A stretch of 64,000 nucleotides of DNA from Flavobacterium sinopsychrotolerans (GCF_900110375.1 NZ_FODN01000001.1:310001-374000), one strand, 5' to 3'; counted from the first letter of the stretch, positions 18,938-27,867 are shown. Translations and numbers: made by a program. The notes: generated from the letters alone by a model not told the origin.

Positions 18938-21732
18938 AATTAACGAAAAAAAAAATCTATATATTATTTATTTTATTGTTTATAAATGAATTCTCATTTG
19001 CTCAAAAACCAGAAGACAAATTATCAATTGAGCTTAAAAACTGTTCATTATTAACCGCAATTGAAACCATAGAAAACTCAAGTACTTATACGTTTTATTT
19101 TGACCCAACTTGGATTAATTTAAATAAAAATCAAATAAGCGGAAATTACAACAACATAACTATTAGCGAGTTATTAAATAAAATTTTTGATGAGACTGAT
19201 TTAAATTACATCATCATAAATCACAAAATCATACTCACCTCAAACAACTTAATATACAATAATCTACCCGCTAACTATTTTAATGAATTAGACTCAAACA
19301 AAACTTCTAGAGAATTTAACAATATTTCTGGAAATCCTATTTTCTACAGACAATACGACTCTTTAAACCAACATAAATTTACAAAAAAACCCTCGCTGCA
19401 ATTTATAGGTAAAGAAAATAAAAACACCACAAAAAAAAATTTTTTATTATCTGGATACATTGTTAATGAGAAAACAGAGAAACCAGAAGTTAATATTTAT
19501 CTTAAAATACGCGACAAAGACATCAGTACATCAAGTGATTTAAATGGCCATTATAAACTGTTGTTACCAGCTGGAATAAATATTATTGAAATAAAATCAA
19601 TGAATCATGTTGAAGTAATTAAAACATTAATGGTTTATGATGATGGAAACCTAGACATAACCATAAATGATCAATCAAATCAGCTTGACGAAGTCGTAAT
19701 TACAAAAAAAGGGATGAGAGCCAAAGAGACGACTATATCCGGATTAGTTTCAATAGATATTAAAGCTATTAAAAACACACCTTTAATTCTTGGTGAAAGA
19801 GATATATTAAGAGTTGCAACTACTCTCCCAGGTATCAAAACTACAGGAGAAGGCGCATCTGGTTTTAATGTTAGAGGAGGAAAAGACGATCAAAATTTAA
19901 TACTCCTAGACAATTCAGTTCTTTATAATCCTCAACATTTTCTAGGGTTTTTCTCTGCAATAAACCCATATACCGCTAAGAAAGCAGAAATTTACAAAGG
20001 AAGCATCCCTGCTGATTTTGGAGGTAGACTTTCTTCTGTTTTTGACATAACTACAAAAAATGGAAATCCGGAAAATTTCTCAGGAGAAGGAGCTATAGGT
20101 CCCATAACATCAAATTTAAGCTTTGGTCTACCTATTCAAAAAAATAAATCTAGTATTCTTGTTGGAGCAAGAGCGACCTATTCCGATTGGATTTTAAAAA
20201 CTTTAGATGACGAAAATTTAAAAAATAGTGAAGCTGGATTTTATGATGGAATTATTAAATATAATAATACTATTAATGATAATAATGATTTAGAAGCTAC
20301 AGTATATTACAGTAAGGATCGGTTTAGTTTAAGCTCTGATTCAATATACAAGTATAGCAATCGTCTGATTTCTTTAAAATGGGATCATACATTTAACAAA
20401 AAAAGTAAAGTTGAATTAATTCTTACAAATAGTGAATATAAATTTAATATAGATTACAATTCAAGTGAGGATAATTCATTTGATTTTGGCTACAAAATAA
20501 GTGAAACACAATTACAGTTAAAATTTAAATATTTATTTAATAAAAAGCATACCTTCTCATACGGAATAGCAAGTAAATCTTATGGTATTTCTCCTGGATA
20601 TCAACACCCAAAAAGTCTTATGTCAACTTTAATTGCCATAGACATCGAAAAAGAAAAAGCCTTAGAGTCTGCTATTTACTTTTCAGATAATTACAAAATA
20701 GGCGAAAAATTATTAATTGACTTAGGGCTAAGATATTCCTTTTATGCTTCTTTAGGAGAAGCTAATGTAAACATATATCAAGAAGGATTTCCTTTAAACG
20801 AAGAAACGATAATTGAAAATAAACATTATATAAAAAACGAGATAATCAAAACCTATGGTGGATTTGAACCACGTTTAGCAGCACGCTATTTCTTGAATGA
20901 TGATTTATCAATAAAAGCAAGTTATGACTTCACTAGACAATACATTCATCTTTTATCGAGTAATACAACACAGTCACCGACCGATTCTTGGAAATTATCT
21001 GATATTAATGTCAAACCACAAAGTGCACAACAATTCTCTTTAGGCCTCTACAAAACTCTTCAAGATAATCTATATGAAATTAGTTTAGAAGGATATTATA
21101 AAAAATCAAAAAACATCCTTGATTATAAAGTTGGTGCTGAACTATTATTAAATAAAAATGTAGAAACTGAATTATTACAAGGTGTAGGAAAAGCTTACGG
21201 TATAGAATTACTACTTAAGAAACAAGAAGGCAAATTAAATGGCTGGATTGGCTATACTTATTCTAGAACGTTTATTAAACTTGATAGTAATTTCGAATCA
21301 GAAATAGTCAATAATGGAAAGTATTTTTCAGCAAATTTTGACAAACCACATGACTTTAGTGCTATTTTAAATTATAAATTCACAAAACGTTACAGTTTAT
21401 CTACTAATTTTTTATACCAAACAGGTAGGCCAATTACTTACCCTATAGGTGTGTTTCAATATGGAAATTCAGAATACACCTTATATAGTGATCGAAATCA
21501 ATATCGAATCCCAGATTATATACGCCTAGACATTGGAATAAACATTGAAGGAAATCATAAAATAAAAAAGTTAGCGCATAGCTTTTGGAATATTTCGATT
21601 TATAATATTTTAGGTAGAAATAACCCTTATTCAATTTATTTCGTAACTGATAAAAATGGAGGAGTAAAAGGGTACAAAACATCAATTTTCTCAATCCCAA
21701 TACCGAGTATTACATATAATTTTAAATTTTAG
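18934..21732 (+). CDS. TonB-dependent receptor with STN and carboxypeptidase-regulatory domains
   Basis: A 932-residue outer-membrane receptor. After a signal peptide (end near SFA-QKPE), a secretin/TonB N-terminal (STN) domain spans about residues 30-105, a carboxypeptidase-regulatory-like beta domain about 170-250 (LSGYIVNEKTEKPEV), and the plug about 255-375 (LPGIKTTGEGASGFNVRGG, DQNLILLDNS). The barrel follows and ends with a short aromatic strand (ITYNFKF). STN domains often pair with a FecR/ECF sigma system, but none lies next to it. It is followed by a DUF4249 gene, a common partner in Bacteroidota. The substrate is unknown. Confidence 0.92.
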   Translation: MKLTKKKIYILFILLFINEFSFAQKPEDKLSIELKNCSLLTAIETIENSSTYTFYFDPTWINLNKNQISGNYNNITISELLNKIFDETDLNYIIINHKIILTSNNLIYNNLPANYFNELDSNKTSREFNNISGNPIFYRQYDSLNQHKFTKKPSLQFIGKENKNTTKKNFLLSGYIVNEKTEKPEVNIYLKIRDKDISTSSDLNGHYKLLLPAGINIIEIKSMNHVEVIKTLMVYDDGNLDITINDQSNQLDEVVITKKGMRAKETTISGLVSIDIKAIKNTPLILGERDILRVATTLPGIKTTGEGASGFNVRGGKDDQNLILLDNSVLYNPQHFLGFFSAINPYTAKKAEIYKGSIPADFGGRLSSVFDITTKNGNPENFSGEGAIGPITSNLSFGLPIQKNKSSILVGARATYSDWILKTLDDENLKNSEAGFYDGIIKYNNTINDNNDLEATVYYSKDRFSLSSDSIYKYSNRLISLKWDHTFNKKSKVELILTNSEYKFNIDYNSSEDNSFDFGYKISETQLQLKFKYLFNKKHTFSYGIASKSYGISPGYQHPKSLMSTLIAIDIEKEKALESAIYFSDNYKIGEKLLIDLGLRYSFYASLGEANVNIYQEGFPLNEETIIENKHYIKNEIIKTYGGFEPRLAARYFLNDDLSIKASYDFTRQYIHLLSSNTTQSPTDSWKLSDINVKPQSAQQFSLGLYKTLQDNLYEISLEGYYKKSKNILDYKVGAELLLNKNVETELLQGVGKAYGIELLLKKQEGKLNGWIGYTYSRTFIKLDSNFESEIVNNGKYFSANFDKPHDFSAILNYKFTKRYSLSTNFLYQTGRPITYPIGVFQYGNSEYTLYSDRNQYRIPDYIRLDIGINIEGNHKIKKLAHSFWNISIYNILGRNNPYSIYFVTDKNGGVKGYKTSIFSIPIPSITYNFKF

Positions 21733-21744
21733 CTATATTAAGTA

Positions 21745-22947
21745 ATGAATACAAAAAAAATACAAAAATTCTCTTTGGGTAAAATTATTATTGCTTTATT
21801 AATTCTTAATATTTTAAATAGTTGTAGCGAAGCATATAATTTACAAACTGACACCTATCAAGAGGCACTTGTAGTAGAAGCAACTATTACAAATGAATTT
21901 ATCAGACAAGAAATAAAAATATCTAAAACCTCTCAATTTGAAGATGAAGGAATAGAAAAAGAAAGCGGTGCTATTGTAATCATAGAAGACGACTTAGGCA
22001 ACACATTCCCTTTTGAAGAAAAGGATGATATTTACATCTCTAAAAACCCTTTTAAAGCTGAATCAAATAGAGAGTATACTTTAAAGATAGAAACAAATGA
22101 AGGTAAAGTTTTTAAATCATCAAGTCAAAAACTAACAACAGAAAACAAAATTTTAGATATTATCCCAAAATTAGTTACAACCAAAGATAATGAAAGAGGT
22201 ATTCAAATTACCGTTAACAATTATGACTCTACTAACTCTTCAAAATATTACCGATATGAATATGAAGAAACATACAAAATAGTTGCTCCAGTTTGGCGTC
22301 AACAGAAGCTTGTTGTAACAGGACAGCAGGAAGTGGCACTCATACCCAACTCCCTTGAAACAAGAATATGTTACAAAACACAAAAATCCAATGATATAAT
22401 TTTAGCATCAACGACAAACTTACAAGAAGACAAAGTTAATCTTGATATTCGCTTCATTAGTGATAATGATTATATAATTAGCCATCGATATAGCATAATT
22501 GTCAAACAATATGTATTAAGTTTAGAGTCATATTCTTTTAGAAGAACATTAAAAGACTTATCGACTTCTTCTAGTATTTTTTCACCTAAACAACCTGGAT
22601 TCTTGAATGGAAACATTAAATGTATTTCAAATACAAATGAAAAAGTGATTGGTTTTTTTGAGGTATCTTCTTTTTCTTCAAAAAGAATTTTTTTCAATCA
22701 TGAAGACTTATTTCCAAATGAGCCTAAACCTCCTTATTTCACAAATTGCGATGAGCAAGAATATAAATTCTGTTTTGGTTACTCAGTTCCAGTATGTGAA
22801 GGCCCCTTATTAATCTCTAAGATAAAAGGAAATACGATAGCTTATTCTTCAAATTTATCAAACTCCTTTTATTCAGTTGTACCCATAGAATGCGGCGATT
22901 GCACTTCTTTTTCATCAAACTTAATACCTTCATTTTGGATCGATTAA
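21745..22947 (+). CDS. DUF4249 family lipoprotein
   Basis: A 400-residue lipoprotein with lipobox ILNSC (Cys27) after a hydrophobic N-terminus. The mature start ALVVEATITNEFIRQEIKIS and the following TSQFEDEG match the start of DUF4249 proteins, whose genes routinely follow this class of TonB receptor. A cluster of Cys residues lies near the C-terminus (FTNCDEQEYKFCFGYSVPVCEG, split here; then CGDC). It begins 12 bases after the receptor and its end overlaps the next gene. It is probably a surface partner of the receptor, by analogy with SusD-type proteins; the ligand is unknown. Confidence 0.85.
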   Translation: MNTKKIQKFSLGKIIIALLILNILNSCSEAYNLQTDTYQEALVVEATITNEFIRQEIKISKTSQFEDEGIEKESGAIVIIEDDLGNTFPFEEKDDIYISKNPFKAESNREYTLKIETNEGKVFKSSSQKLTTENKILDIIPKLVTTKDNERGIQITVNNYDSTNSSKYYRYEYEETYKIVAPVWRQQKLVVTGQQEVALIPNSLETRICYKTQKSNDIILASTTNLQEDKVNLDIRFISDNDYIISHRYSIIVKQYVLSLESYSFRRTLKDLSTSSSIFSPKQPGFLNGNIKCISNTNEKVIGFFEVSSFSSKRIFFNHEDLFPNEPKPPYFTNCDEQEYKFCFGYSVPVCEGPLLISKIKGNTIAYSSNLSNSFYSVVPIECGDCTSFSSNLIPSFWID

Positions 22948-24665
22948 AACACATTGTCATTTTGTTCGTATTAATAAATGCAACAATAACCAAGGCTCAA
23001 CAAATTGTCTCTATAGATGAAACAATATTTCTCCATGCAAATGCTACAACTTTTGTCTCAGGAGAAACATTATTATACAAAATACATTGTCTAAAATCTA
23101 CAGACAAAACACCAAGTACCATAAGTAAAATTGCTTATGTGGAACTTATTGATGAAGCAAAAAAAATAGTCTTCAAAAATAAAATAAATTTGGAAAGTAG
23201 CACTGGTCAAGCTGAATACTTCATTCCTACAACTGTAAAAACTGGAAAATATAAGCTTATTGCTTATACACAATGGATGTTAAACAAACTGGATTCATCA
23301 TTTTTCGAAACAAACATAACAATCATAAACCCCTATATAAGTGACGAAAAACAAAACTCAAATGTTATTATAAATACTGATCCAGATAAATTCATAAAAA
23401 ATATAAAAAGTACAAATTCAAATATAATTCCACCTAATAATATTAAACTAATACTTAATAAGAATAAATTCAAAAATCGTGAAATTGTCTCGTTAAATTT
23501 TAAGTCAGACGACAATACCATAACAGAAGGGAGTTTTTCTTTGTCAGTTAGAAAAATAGAGGATTTACCATTTGAAAATCAAATTTCAGCTGTTGACTTC
23601 AGTTTCAAACAAGAGAACAATTTCGTCGATTTACAAAATTCGAAAACTAAAATTTATCTTCCAGAGCTTCGAGGAGAAAAATTATCTGGAAAATTAATAG
23701 CTAAAAACAATACTGATAAAGTTGAAAATAAAACAATAGCTTTTTCTTTACCAGGTAAAAATTTCATCTTTAAAATTATTAGAACTGACAATACTGGAAG
23801 CTTTCAAATTAACATTAACCAAGTAGATTCTAACTCTGAAATAACAATCCAACTAATGGATGAAGATGTTAACAATTATTACATTAAATTAGATGAAGAA
23901 GCCATCATAGATTACACAAAACTATTGATTACAGAAAACTATAAACTACCTCCAAACTTTAAAGAAATTTTAATTAATAGATCAATTAATAGTCAAATTG
24001 AAAATGCATATTACGCTAGCAAAACTGACAAAATAATTATTCCGAAAGAAAATCCTACATTTTTTCATCCATTAGCCAAAAAGTATATACTGGATGATTA
24101 TACAAGGTTCAATACTTTAAAAGAAACAATTAAAGAAGTAACAACCGAAGTATATTACAAACAAATAGACAACAAATCATTCCTTCATGTAAATGATCCT
24201 AATGTTTTTCCTCAGCAACCAGACCTACCATTAGTGTTGATTGATGGATTGTATTTAGAAAATCAGAATGAATTATTTGAGTACAATATGAAAAATGTAT
24301 TTAAAATTGAAATAATTACTGGTAGGTATTTTTTAGGCTCAAAATTTTTTAATGGTCTTATAAGCTTCACTACATTCAATAATGCTTTCAAAAGCTCACA
24401 AAGCGGAAGTTCAATAATCAAAAGTACCATACAAAGGCCACAACCTAAAAAAACATATTACAAAGTTAATTATTCCGATTTAAACATAAACAAAAGAATT
24501 CCTGATTTTAGAAATCAATTAATATGGAATCCCGAAGTTGACTTAAGAAATATTAATACTTTCTACACTTCTGATGTTTCAGGTACATTTGAAATAAAAC
24601 TTGAAGGGTTCGCTAAAAACGGAACTCCTGTTTCTTTGATTGAAACATTTGAGGTCAATGAATAA
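22890..24665 (+). CDS. Large exported protein with MG2-like N-terminus and plug-like C-terminus
   Basis: A 591-residue exported protein, last gene of the receptor locus. After a signal sequence (cleavage near TKA-QQIV) residues 40-150 resemble a macroglobulin MG2-type beta-sandwich (FVSGETLLYKIHCL, TGKYKLIAYTQWML). The C-terminal third has a short plug-like stretch (VLIDGLYLENQNELF, then FNGLISFTTFN) as found in TonB-plug-related proteins that form no barrel. ATG 22890 overlaps the DUF4249 gene by 58 bases. An in-frame TTG at 22935 would give a tighter signal peptide and a 13-base overlap, and the locus already uses one TTG start. Function unknown. Confidence 0.75.
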   Translation: MRRLHFFFIKLNTFILDRLKHIVILFVLINATITKAQQIVSIDETIFLHANATTFVSGETLLYKIHCLKSTDKTPSTISKIAYVELIDEAKKIVFKNKINLESSTGQAEYFIPTTVKTGKYKLIAYTQWMLNKLDSSFFETNITIINPYISDEKQNSNVIINTDPDKFIKNIKSTNSNIIPPNNIKLILNKNKFKNREIVSLNFKSDDNTITEGSFSLSVRKIEDLPFENQISAVDFSFKQENNFVDLQNSKTKIYLPELRGEKLSGKLIAKNNTDKVENKTIAFSLPGKNFIFKIIRTDNTGSFQININQVDSNSEITIQLMDEDVNNYYIKLDEEAIIDYTKLLITENYKLPPNFKEILINRSINSQIENAYYASKTDKIIIPKENPTFFHPLAKKYILDDYTRFNTLKETIKEVTTEVYYKQIDNKSFLHVNDPNVFPQQPDLPLVLIDGLYLENQNELFEYNMKNVFKIEIITGRYFLGSKFFNGLISFTTFNNAFKSSQSGSSIIKSTIQRPQPKKTYYKVNYSDLNINKRIPDFRNQLIWNPEVDLRNINTFYTSDVSGTFEIKLEGFAKNGTPVSLIETFEVNE

Positions 24666-24845
24666 TTTAAGCCAACATGTATTTTGCATTAGCTCTAACT
24701 ACCCTTGTTCAAGCACTTTTTATGAATACAAAGTAAGTGCGTAAAGCCTGCCAACTTTCGGCTAAACTTAAAATAATAAAAAAATGAGATGTTTTGTAAC
24801 TTTTCTGAAACTCCATACGTATAATCAGTTGTACACTTAAAATTT

Positions 24846-24850
24846 AGGAG
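24846..24850 (+). promoter_or_regulatory. Shine-Dalgarno-like AGGAG before rpoD
   Basis: AGGAG lies 10 bases upstream of the rpoD ATG. Such sites are uncommon in this window, where most genes have AT-rich leaders, so it stands out. Confidence 0.5.
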
Positions 24851-24860
24851 ACAAAAAAAC

Positions 24861-25724
24861 ATGAGACAACTAAAAATCACCAAGCAGGTAACCAATCGTG
24901 AAACTGCTTCATTAGACAAGTATTTACAAGAAATTGGTAAAGTTGACCTTATTACCGCTGACGAAGAGGTAGAATTAGCACAGAAGATTAAAGCCGGTGA
25001 CCAGAAAGCATTAGAGAAATTGACAAAAGCCAATTTACGTTTCGTGGTTTCGGTGGCAAAACAATACCAAAATCAAGGGTTAACGCTTCCCGATTTGATT
25101 AACGAAGGAAATTTAGGATTGATAAAAGCAGCACAACGTTTTGATGAAACACGTGGTTTCAAATTCATCTCGTATGCAGTTTGGTGGATTCGTCAATCTA
25201 TATTACAAGCATTGGCAGAACAATCTCGTATCGTTCGTTTGCCTTTGAACAAAATTGGTTCTATCAATAAAATCAACAAAATGTACGCTTTATTAGAGCA
25301 ATCTAACGAGCGTCCACCATCTGCTGAGGAAATTGCAAAAGAACTTGATATGACCGTAAATGACGTAAAAGAGAGTATGAAAAACTCTGGTCGTCACTTA
25401 TCAATGGATGCACCTCTTGTAGAAGGAGAAGATTCTAACCTTTACGATGTATTGCGTTCTGGTGAGTCACCAAATCCAGACAGAGAATTAATCCACGAAT
25501 CATTGCGTACCGAAATCGAGCGTTCCTTAGAAACATTGACTCCAAGAGAAGCTGATGTAGTTCGTTTGTACTTTGGTCTTGGCGATCAACACCCAATGAC
25601 ATTAGAGGAAATCGGGGAAACTTTCGACTTAACTCGTGAGCGTGTACGTCAAATCAAGGAAAAAGCAATCCGCAGATTAAAACACACTTCAAGAAGTAAA
25701 ATATTAAAAACCTATTTAGGATAA
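24861..25724 (+). CDS. rpoD: Primary RNA polymerase sigma factor (RpoD/SigA, short Bacteroidota form)
   Basis: Housekeeping sigma factor of 287 residues, the compact Bacteroidota type without region 1.1 and the non-conserved insert. Region 1.2 begins at [14 protein letters not shown]. Region 2 shows [36 protein letters not shown] and [10 protein letters not shown]. Region 3 and region 4 follow, the latter with [22 protein letters not shown] and ending KTYLG. It recognises the -33 TTTG / -7 TAnnTTTG promoters seen elsewhere in the window. It is monocistronic with a clear terminator 124 bases downstream. Confidence 0.96.
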   Translation: MRQLKITKQVTNRETASLDKYLQEIGKVDLITADEEVELAQKIKAGDQKALEKLTKANLRFVVSVAKQYQNQGLTLPDLINEGNLGLIKAAQRFDETRGFKFISYAVWWIRQSILQALAEQSRIVRLPLNKIGSINKINKMYALLEQSNERPPSAEEIAKELDMTVNDVKESMKNSGRHLSMDAPLVEGEDSNLYDVLRSGESPNPDRELIHESLRTEIERSLETLTPREADVVRLYFGLGDQHPMTLEEIGETFDLTRERVRQIKEKAIRRLKHTSRSKILKTYLG

Positions 25725-25740
25725 TACAGTCAAATGCTAC

Positions 25741-25786
25741 AAAGTCAAAAATCATATCGTCCAACAACAGTATGATTTTTGACTTT
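25741..25786. repeat. Perfect 16-bp inverted repeat downstream of rpoD
   Basis: AAAGTCAAAAATCATA (25741-25756) and its exact reverse complement (25771-25786) surround a 14-base loop. No T run follows, so it does not look like an intrinsic terminator. It may be an mRNA 3'-end stabiliser or a remnant of a dispersed repeat. Confidence 0.85.
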
Positions 25787-25847
25787 CGGCTTTCGACTAA
25801 TAAGTAACGACGGTCTGATTAACTGTTCGTTTTTTGATTGATGATTG

Positions 25848-25880
25848 AAACTCCGGCTGATTACCGGAGTTTTATTTTTT
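25848..25880 (+). terminator. Terminator downstream of rpoD
   Basis: Stem AAACTCCGG / CCGGAGTTT with a 7-base loop followed by TATTTTTT. It is the first clear intrinsic terminator after rpoD. Confidence 0.88.
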
Positions 25881-25890
25881 AAGTATGAAT

Positions 25891-25942
25891 TCTTTTCTCT
25901 TTTCTCTTTTCTCTTTTCTCTTTTCTCTTTTCTCTTTTCTCT
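25891..25942. repeat. Heptamer tandem repeat (TTTTCTC)n
   Basis: Seven uninterrupted copies of TTTTCTC (GAGAAAA on the other strand) preceded by TC and followed by one T. Perfect repeats of this kind change copy number by slippage. The array lies between the rpoD terminator and the rpe promoter, about 200 bases upstream of the -7 element. Confidence 0.95.
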
Positions 25943-26119
25943 ACTATGACGTAACCCTCCGTAAAACTTCGGGTCAGGCTTTCGGCTTTATCTCTCCGTT
26001 ACACTTCGAGGATACCGCCTCAAATGAAATTCACTGAACACATATAAAAAACAAACATCTAGTGAAGTAATCCTTTACGCAAATTGCTAAACAATTCACG
26101 AATTGAATCTATAAAAAAC

Positions 26120-26151
26120 TTTCTCCAATTGCTGCAAAAAAACTACTTTTG
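26120..26151 (+). promoter_or_regulatory. Bacteroidota-type promoter of rpe
   Basis: TTTC at 26120-26123 and TACTTTTG at 26144-26151 (TAnnTTTG) are 20 bases apart. Transcription would start near 26158, placing the palindromic repeat in the rpe 5' leader. Confidence 0.65.
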
Positions 26152-26167
26152 CACAAACAACACAAAC

Positions 26168-26195
26168 TGTAAAGATGCACTGCAGTGCGTCTCTA
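26168..26195. repeat. Dispersed GTAGAGACGC-type palindromic repeat in the rpe leader
   Basis: GTAAAGATGCACTG is followed directly by CAGTGCGTCTCTAC, a 28-base near-perfect palindrome with 12 of 14 positions complementary. I recognise the GTAGAGACGC core from memory as a palindromic repeat dispersed in several bacterial genomes. It contains an in-frame ATG at 26175 that is not considered the rpe start. Confidence 0.7.
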
Positions 26196-26210
26196 CGTAA
26201 CAACTACACA

Positions 26211-26873
26211 ATGAAGAATACACTTATTGCACCATCTGTGCTTGCTGCCGATTTTGGTAATCTGCAACGCGACATCGAAATGATTAACAACAGTGAAGCC
26301 GATTGGTTTCATATCGACATCATGGATGGCGTTTTTGTTCCAAACATTTCTTATGGAATGCCCGTTTTGGAAGCCATTAACCGCCATGCCAAAAAAACAA
26401 TTGATGTTCACTTGATGATTATCGATCCAGACCGTTACATTAAAACTTTTGCTGAATTAGGCGCAAATATTTTAAGCGTACACTATGAAGCTTGCACACA
26501 CCTTCACAGAACGCTACAAGCGATAAAAGCCGAAGGAATGAAAGCTGGAGTGGCCATTAATCCACATACTAATATTGATTTGTTAGAGGACGTAATTATC
26601 GATATTGATTTAGTTTGTATCATGAGTGTGAATCCTGGTTTTGGAGGACAATCTTTTATAGAGAACACCTATGCAAAAATTGAAAAGCTAAAAGCTTTAA
26701 TCATTAAAAAAGGAGCAACTACAATCATTGAAGTTGATGGCGGTGTAACCAATAAAAACGCAAAACAATTAGTGGAAGCCGGTGCCGATGTTCTGGTAGC
26801 GGGAAGTTTTGTTTTTAAAGCAGAAAATCCAACCCAAACGATACACGATTTAAAGAAACTTACAAACTTCTAA
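26211..26873 (+). CDS. rpe: Ribulose-phosphate 3-epimerase
   Basis: Interconverts ribulose 5-phosphate and xylulose 5-phosphate in the pentose phosphate pathway. The TIM barrel begins APSVLAADFGNL. The metal-site and substrate motifs HIDIMDGVFVPNI, DVHLMI, VHYEA, MSVNPGFGGQSF, VDGGV and VAGSFVF are all present. I place the start at ATG 26211 because the upstream in-frame ATG at 26175 lies inside a dispersed palindrome and would add a non-conserved extension. The 220-residue length then matches the family. Confidence 0.96.
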   Translation: MKNTLIAPSVLAADFGNLQRDIEMINNSEADWFHIDIMDGVFVPNISYGMPVLEAINRHAKKTIDVHLMIIDPDRYIKTFAELGANILSVHYEACTHLHRTLQAIKAEGMKAGVAINPHTNIDLLEDVIIDIDLVCIMSVNPGFGGQSFIENTYAKIEKLKALIIKKGATTIIEVDGGVTNKNAKQLVEAGADVLVAGSFVFKAENPTQTIHDLKKLTNF

Positions 26874-26874
26874 T

Positions 26875-26903
26875 AAAAAATGGCGCTTAAAGCGCCATTT
26901 TTT
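26875..26903. terminator. Bidirectional terminator between rpe and the peptidase gene
   Basis: A perfect 13-bp stem AAAAAATGGCGCT / AGCGCCATTTTTT with a three-base loop. It follows the rpe stop by one base and sits six bases from the stop of the convergent gene, so it can serve both. Confidence 0.92.
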
Positions 26904-26909
26904 ATTCAA

Positions 26910-27710
26910 TTATTCGTCTTTGAAATTAATCATGACCGCTACGTGGGCATACAATTCAGGATGCAAACTTTTAAAAACATGAGGCGTCTCAAAGAAATGC
27001 TCCAGAATTACCGATAAAAATTCGAATTGATTTTCATACGCATACAATCTAAAATAATCTGTTCGAGTTAACTCCTTATTCAAAACTGGATCGCTATAAT
27101 ATTTTATAACTTCATTAAACGCATCAAAAAATACAATGGCGCTTGGATCATTACTTTTTAAACAATGGAAATGCAACACATGCGAAAACTCATGTAAACC
27201 CAGATTAACATTATCATTTGAAGTCACATGTCCTAATAAAAAATCTTCCCAAGAAAAAACGATTGCTTTCATTTTAGGATTAAATTCTCCTTTGTGATAT
27301 GCTTTATTCACTGTGGAAAAATAACTGGAAGGATAAATTATTATTTTATTGAACAAACGAATAAGATAATTACGCATCCCAAAGGTTAACATTAGATAGG
27401 TTCCAGCAATCAATATTTGCATTTGTTCCGTAATAACAATCTCCTTGCCTACCAACTGATAGTTCGCAATAAACTCATTCACCCGATGTTCAAAATACAT
27501 TTTTCTTTTTGGAGAGAGTCTATTATAAAATGGAAAATCATTTACTAAAATTTGACGTTGACTGGGTTTCAATTTCTTGGAAAAAGGATACCAATGAATG
27601 TAAAGCGGTTTATTAAACAATAAAATATAAGCTGGCTCTACTATTCTAAAAATTAAAAGCAGAAGAAATAATGTTCCAAAAAACACCGAAATGAAAATTT
27701 GTAATGACAT
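26910..27710 (-). CDS. MtfA-like zinc-dependent peptidase (M90 type)
   Basis: A 266-residue membrane-anchored metallopeptidase. The first 30 residues are one hydrophobic segment. The rest matches the MtfA/M90 family: LSPKRKMYFEHRV near residue 65, ITEQMQILIAGTYLMLTFG near 94, and the zinc motif HEFSH at 173-177, with conserved acidic residues further on (YENQFEFLSVILEHFFETP). E. coli MtfA acts on the Mlc regulator, but no such partner is visible here. It is transcribed alone and ends convergent with rpe. Confidence 0.88.
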   Translation of the reverse strand: MSLQIFISVFFGTLFLLLLIFRIVEPAYILLFNKPLYIHWYPFSKKLKPSQRQILVNDFPFYNRLSPKRKMYFEHRVNEFIANYQLVGKEIVITEQMQILIAGTYLMLTFGMRNYLIRLFNKIIIYPSSYFSTVNKAYHKGEFNPKMKAIVFSWEDFLLGHVTSNDNVNLGLHEFSHVLHFHCLKSNDPSAIVFFDAFNEVIKYYSDPVLNKELTRTDYFRLYAYENQFEFLSVILEHFFETPHVFKSLHPELYAHVAVMINFKDE

Positions 27711-27793
27711 ATGTTAAACTGCTTTAAAAGAAAAAATGCTTCAAAATATTTCAAGGAAACTTGATTTTTTTTGAAGCATTTCTATTGTATTTG

Positions 27794-27867
27794 TGGCCGC
27801 GACAGGGTTCGAACCTGCAACCCTCAGAGTCGAAATCTGATATTCTATCCAGTTGAACTACGCAGCC
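27794..27867 (-). tRNA. tRNA-Arg (anticodon TCG)
   Basis: The minus strand folds as a 74-base tRNA. The acceptor stem is GGCTGCG paired with CGCGGCC, with discriminator A. The D arm is AGTTCAACTGGATAGAA-like, and the anticodon arm is TCAGA-TTTCGAC-TCTGA with anticodon TCG at loop positions 34-36. The T arm contains GGTTCGAACC. The 3' CCA is not encoded. It reads the CGA codon and by wobble possibly others. Confidence 0.95.

Larger units (their letters stand above)
25725..26143. other. Repeat-rich intergenic region between rpoD and rpe
   Basis: No protein gene is visible in this 419-base stretch. It holds, in order, a perfect 16-bp hairpin (25741-25786), the rpoD terminator (25848-25880), a heptamer tandem array (25891-25942), and an imperfect 17-base direct repeat starting CTCCGT at 25957 and 25994. 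The rpe promoter follows at its end. Confidence 0.8.

Noticed and set aside
18934..22947. SusC/SusD polysaccharide utilisation locus
   Set aside because: The partner is DUF4249, not SusD, and no glycoside hydrolase or HTCS regulator is nearby.
24695..25033. Minus-strand frame overlapping the rpoD start
   Set aside because: It covers the rpoD leader and region 1.2 and has no recognisable domain or promoter.
25891..25942. CRISPR-like array
   Set aside because: The unit is seven bases without spacers, so it is a microsatellite.
26175..26210. ATG 26175 as the rpe start
   Set aside because: It is part of a palindromic repeat and adds twelve residues unlike the family; ATG 26211 fits the conserved N-terminus.
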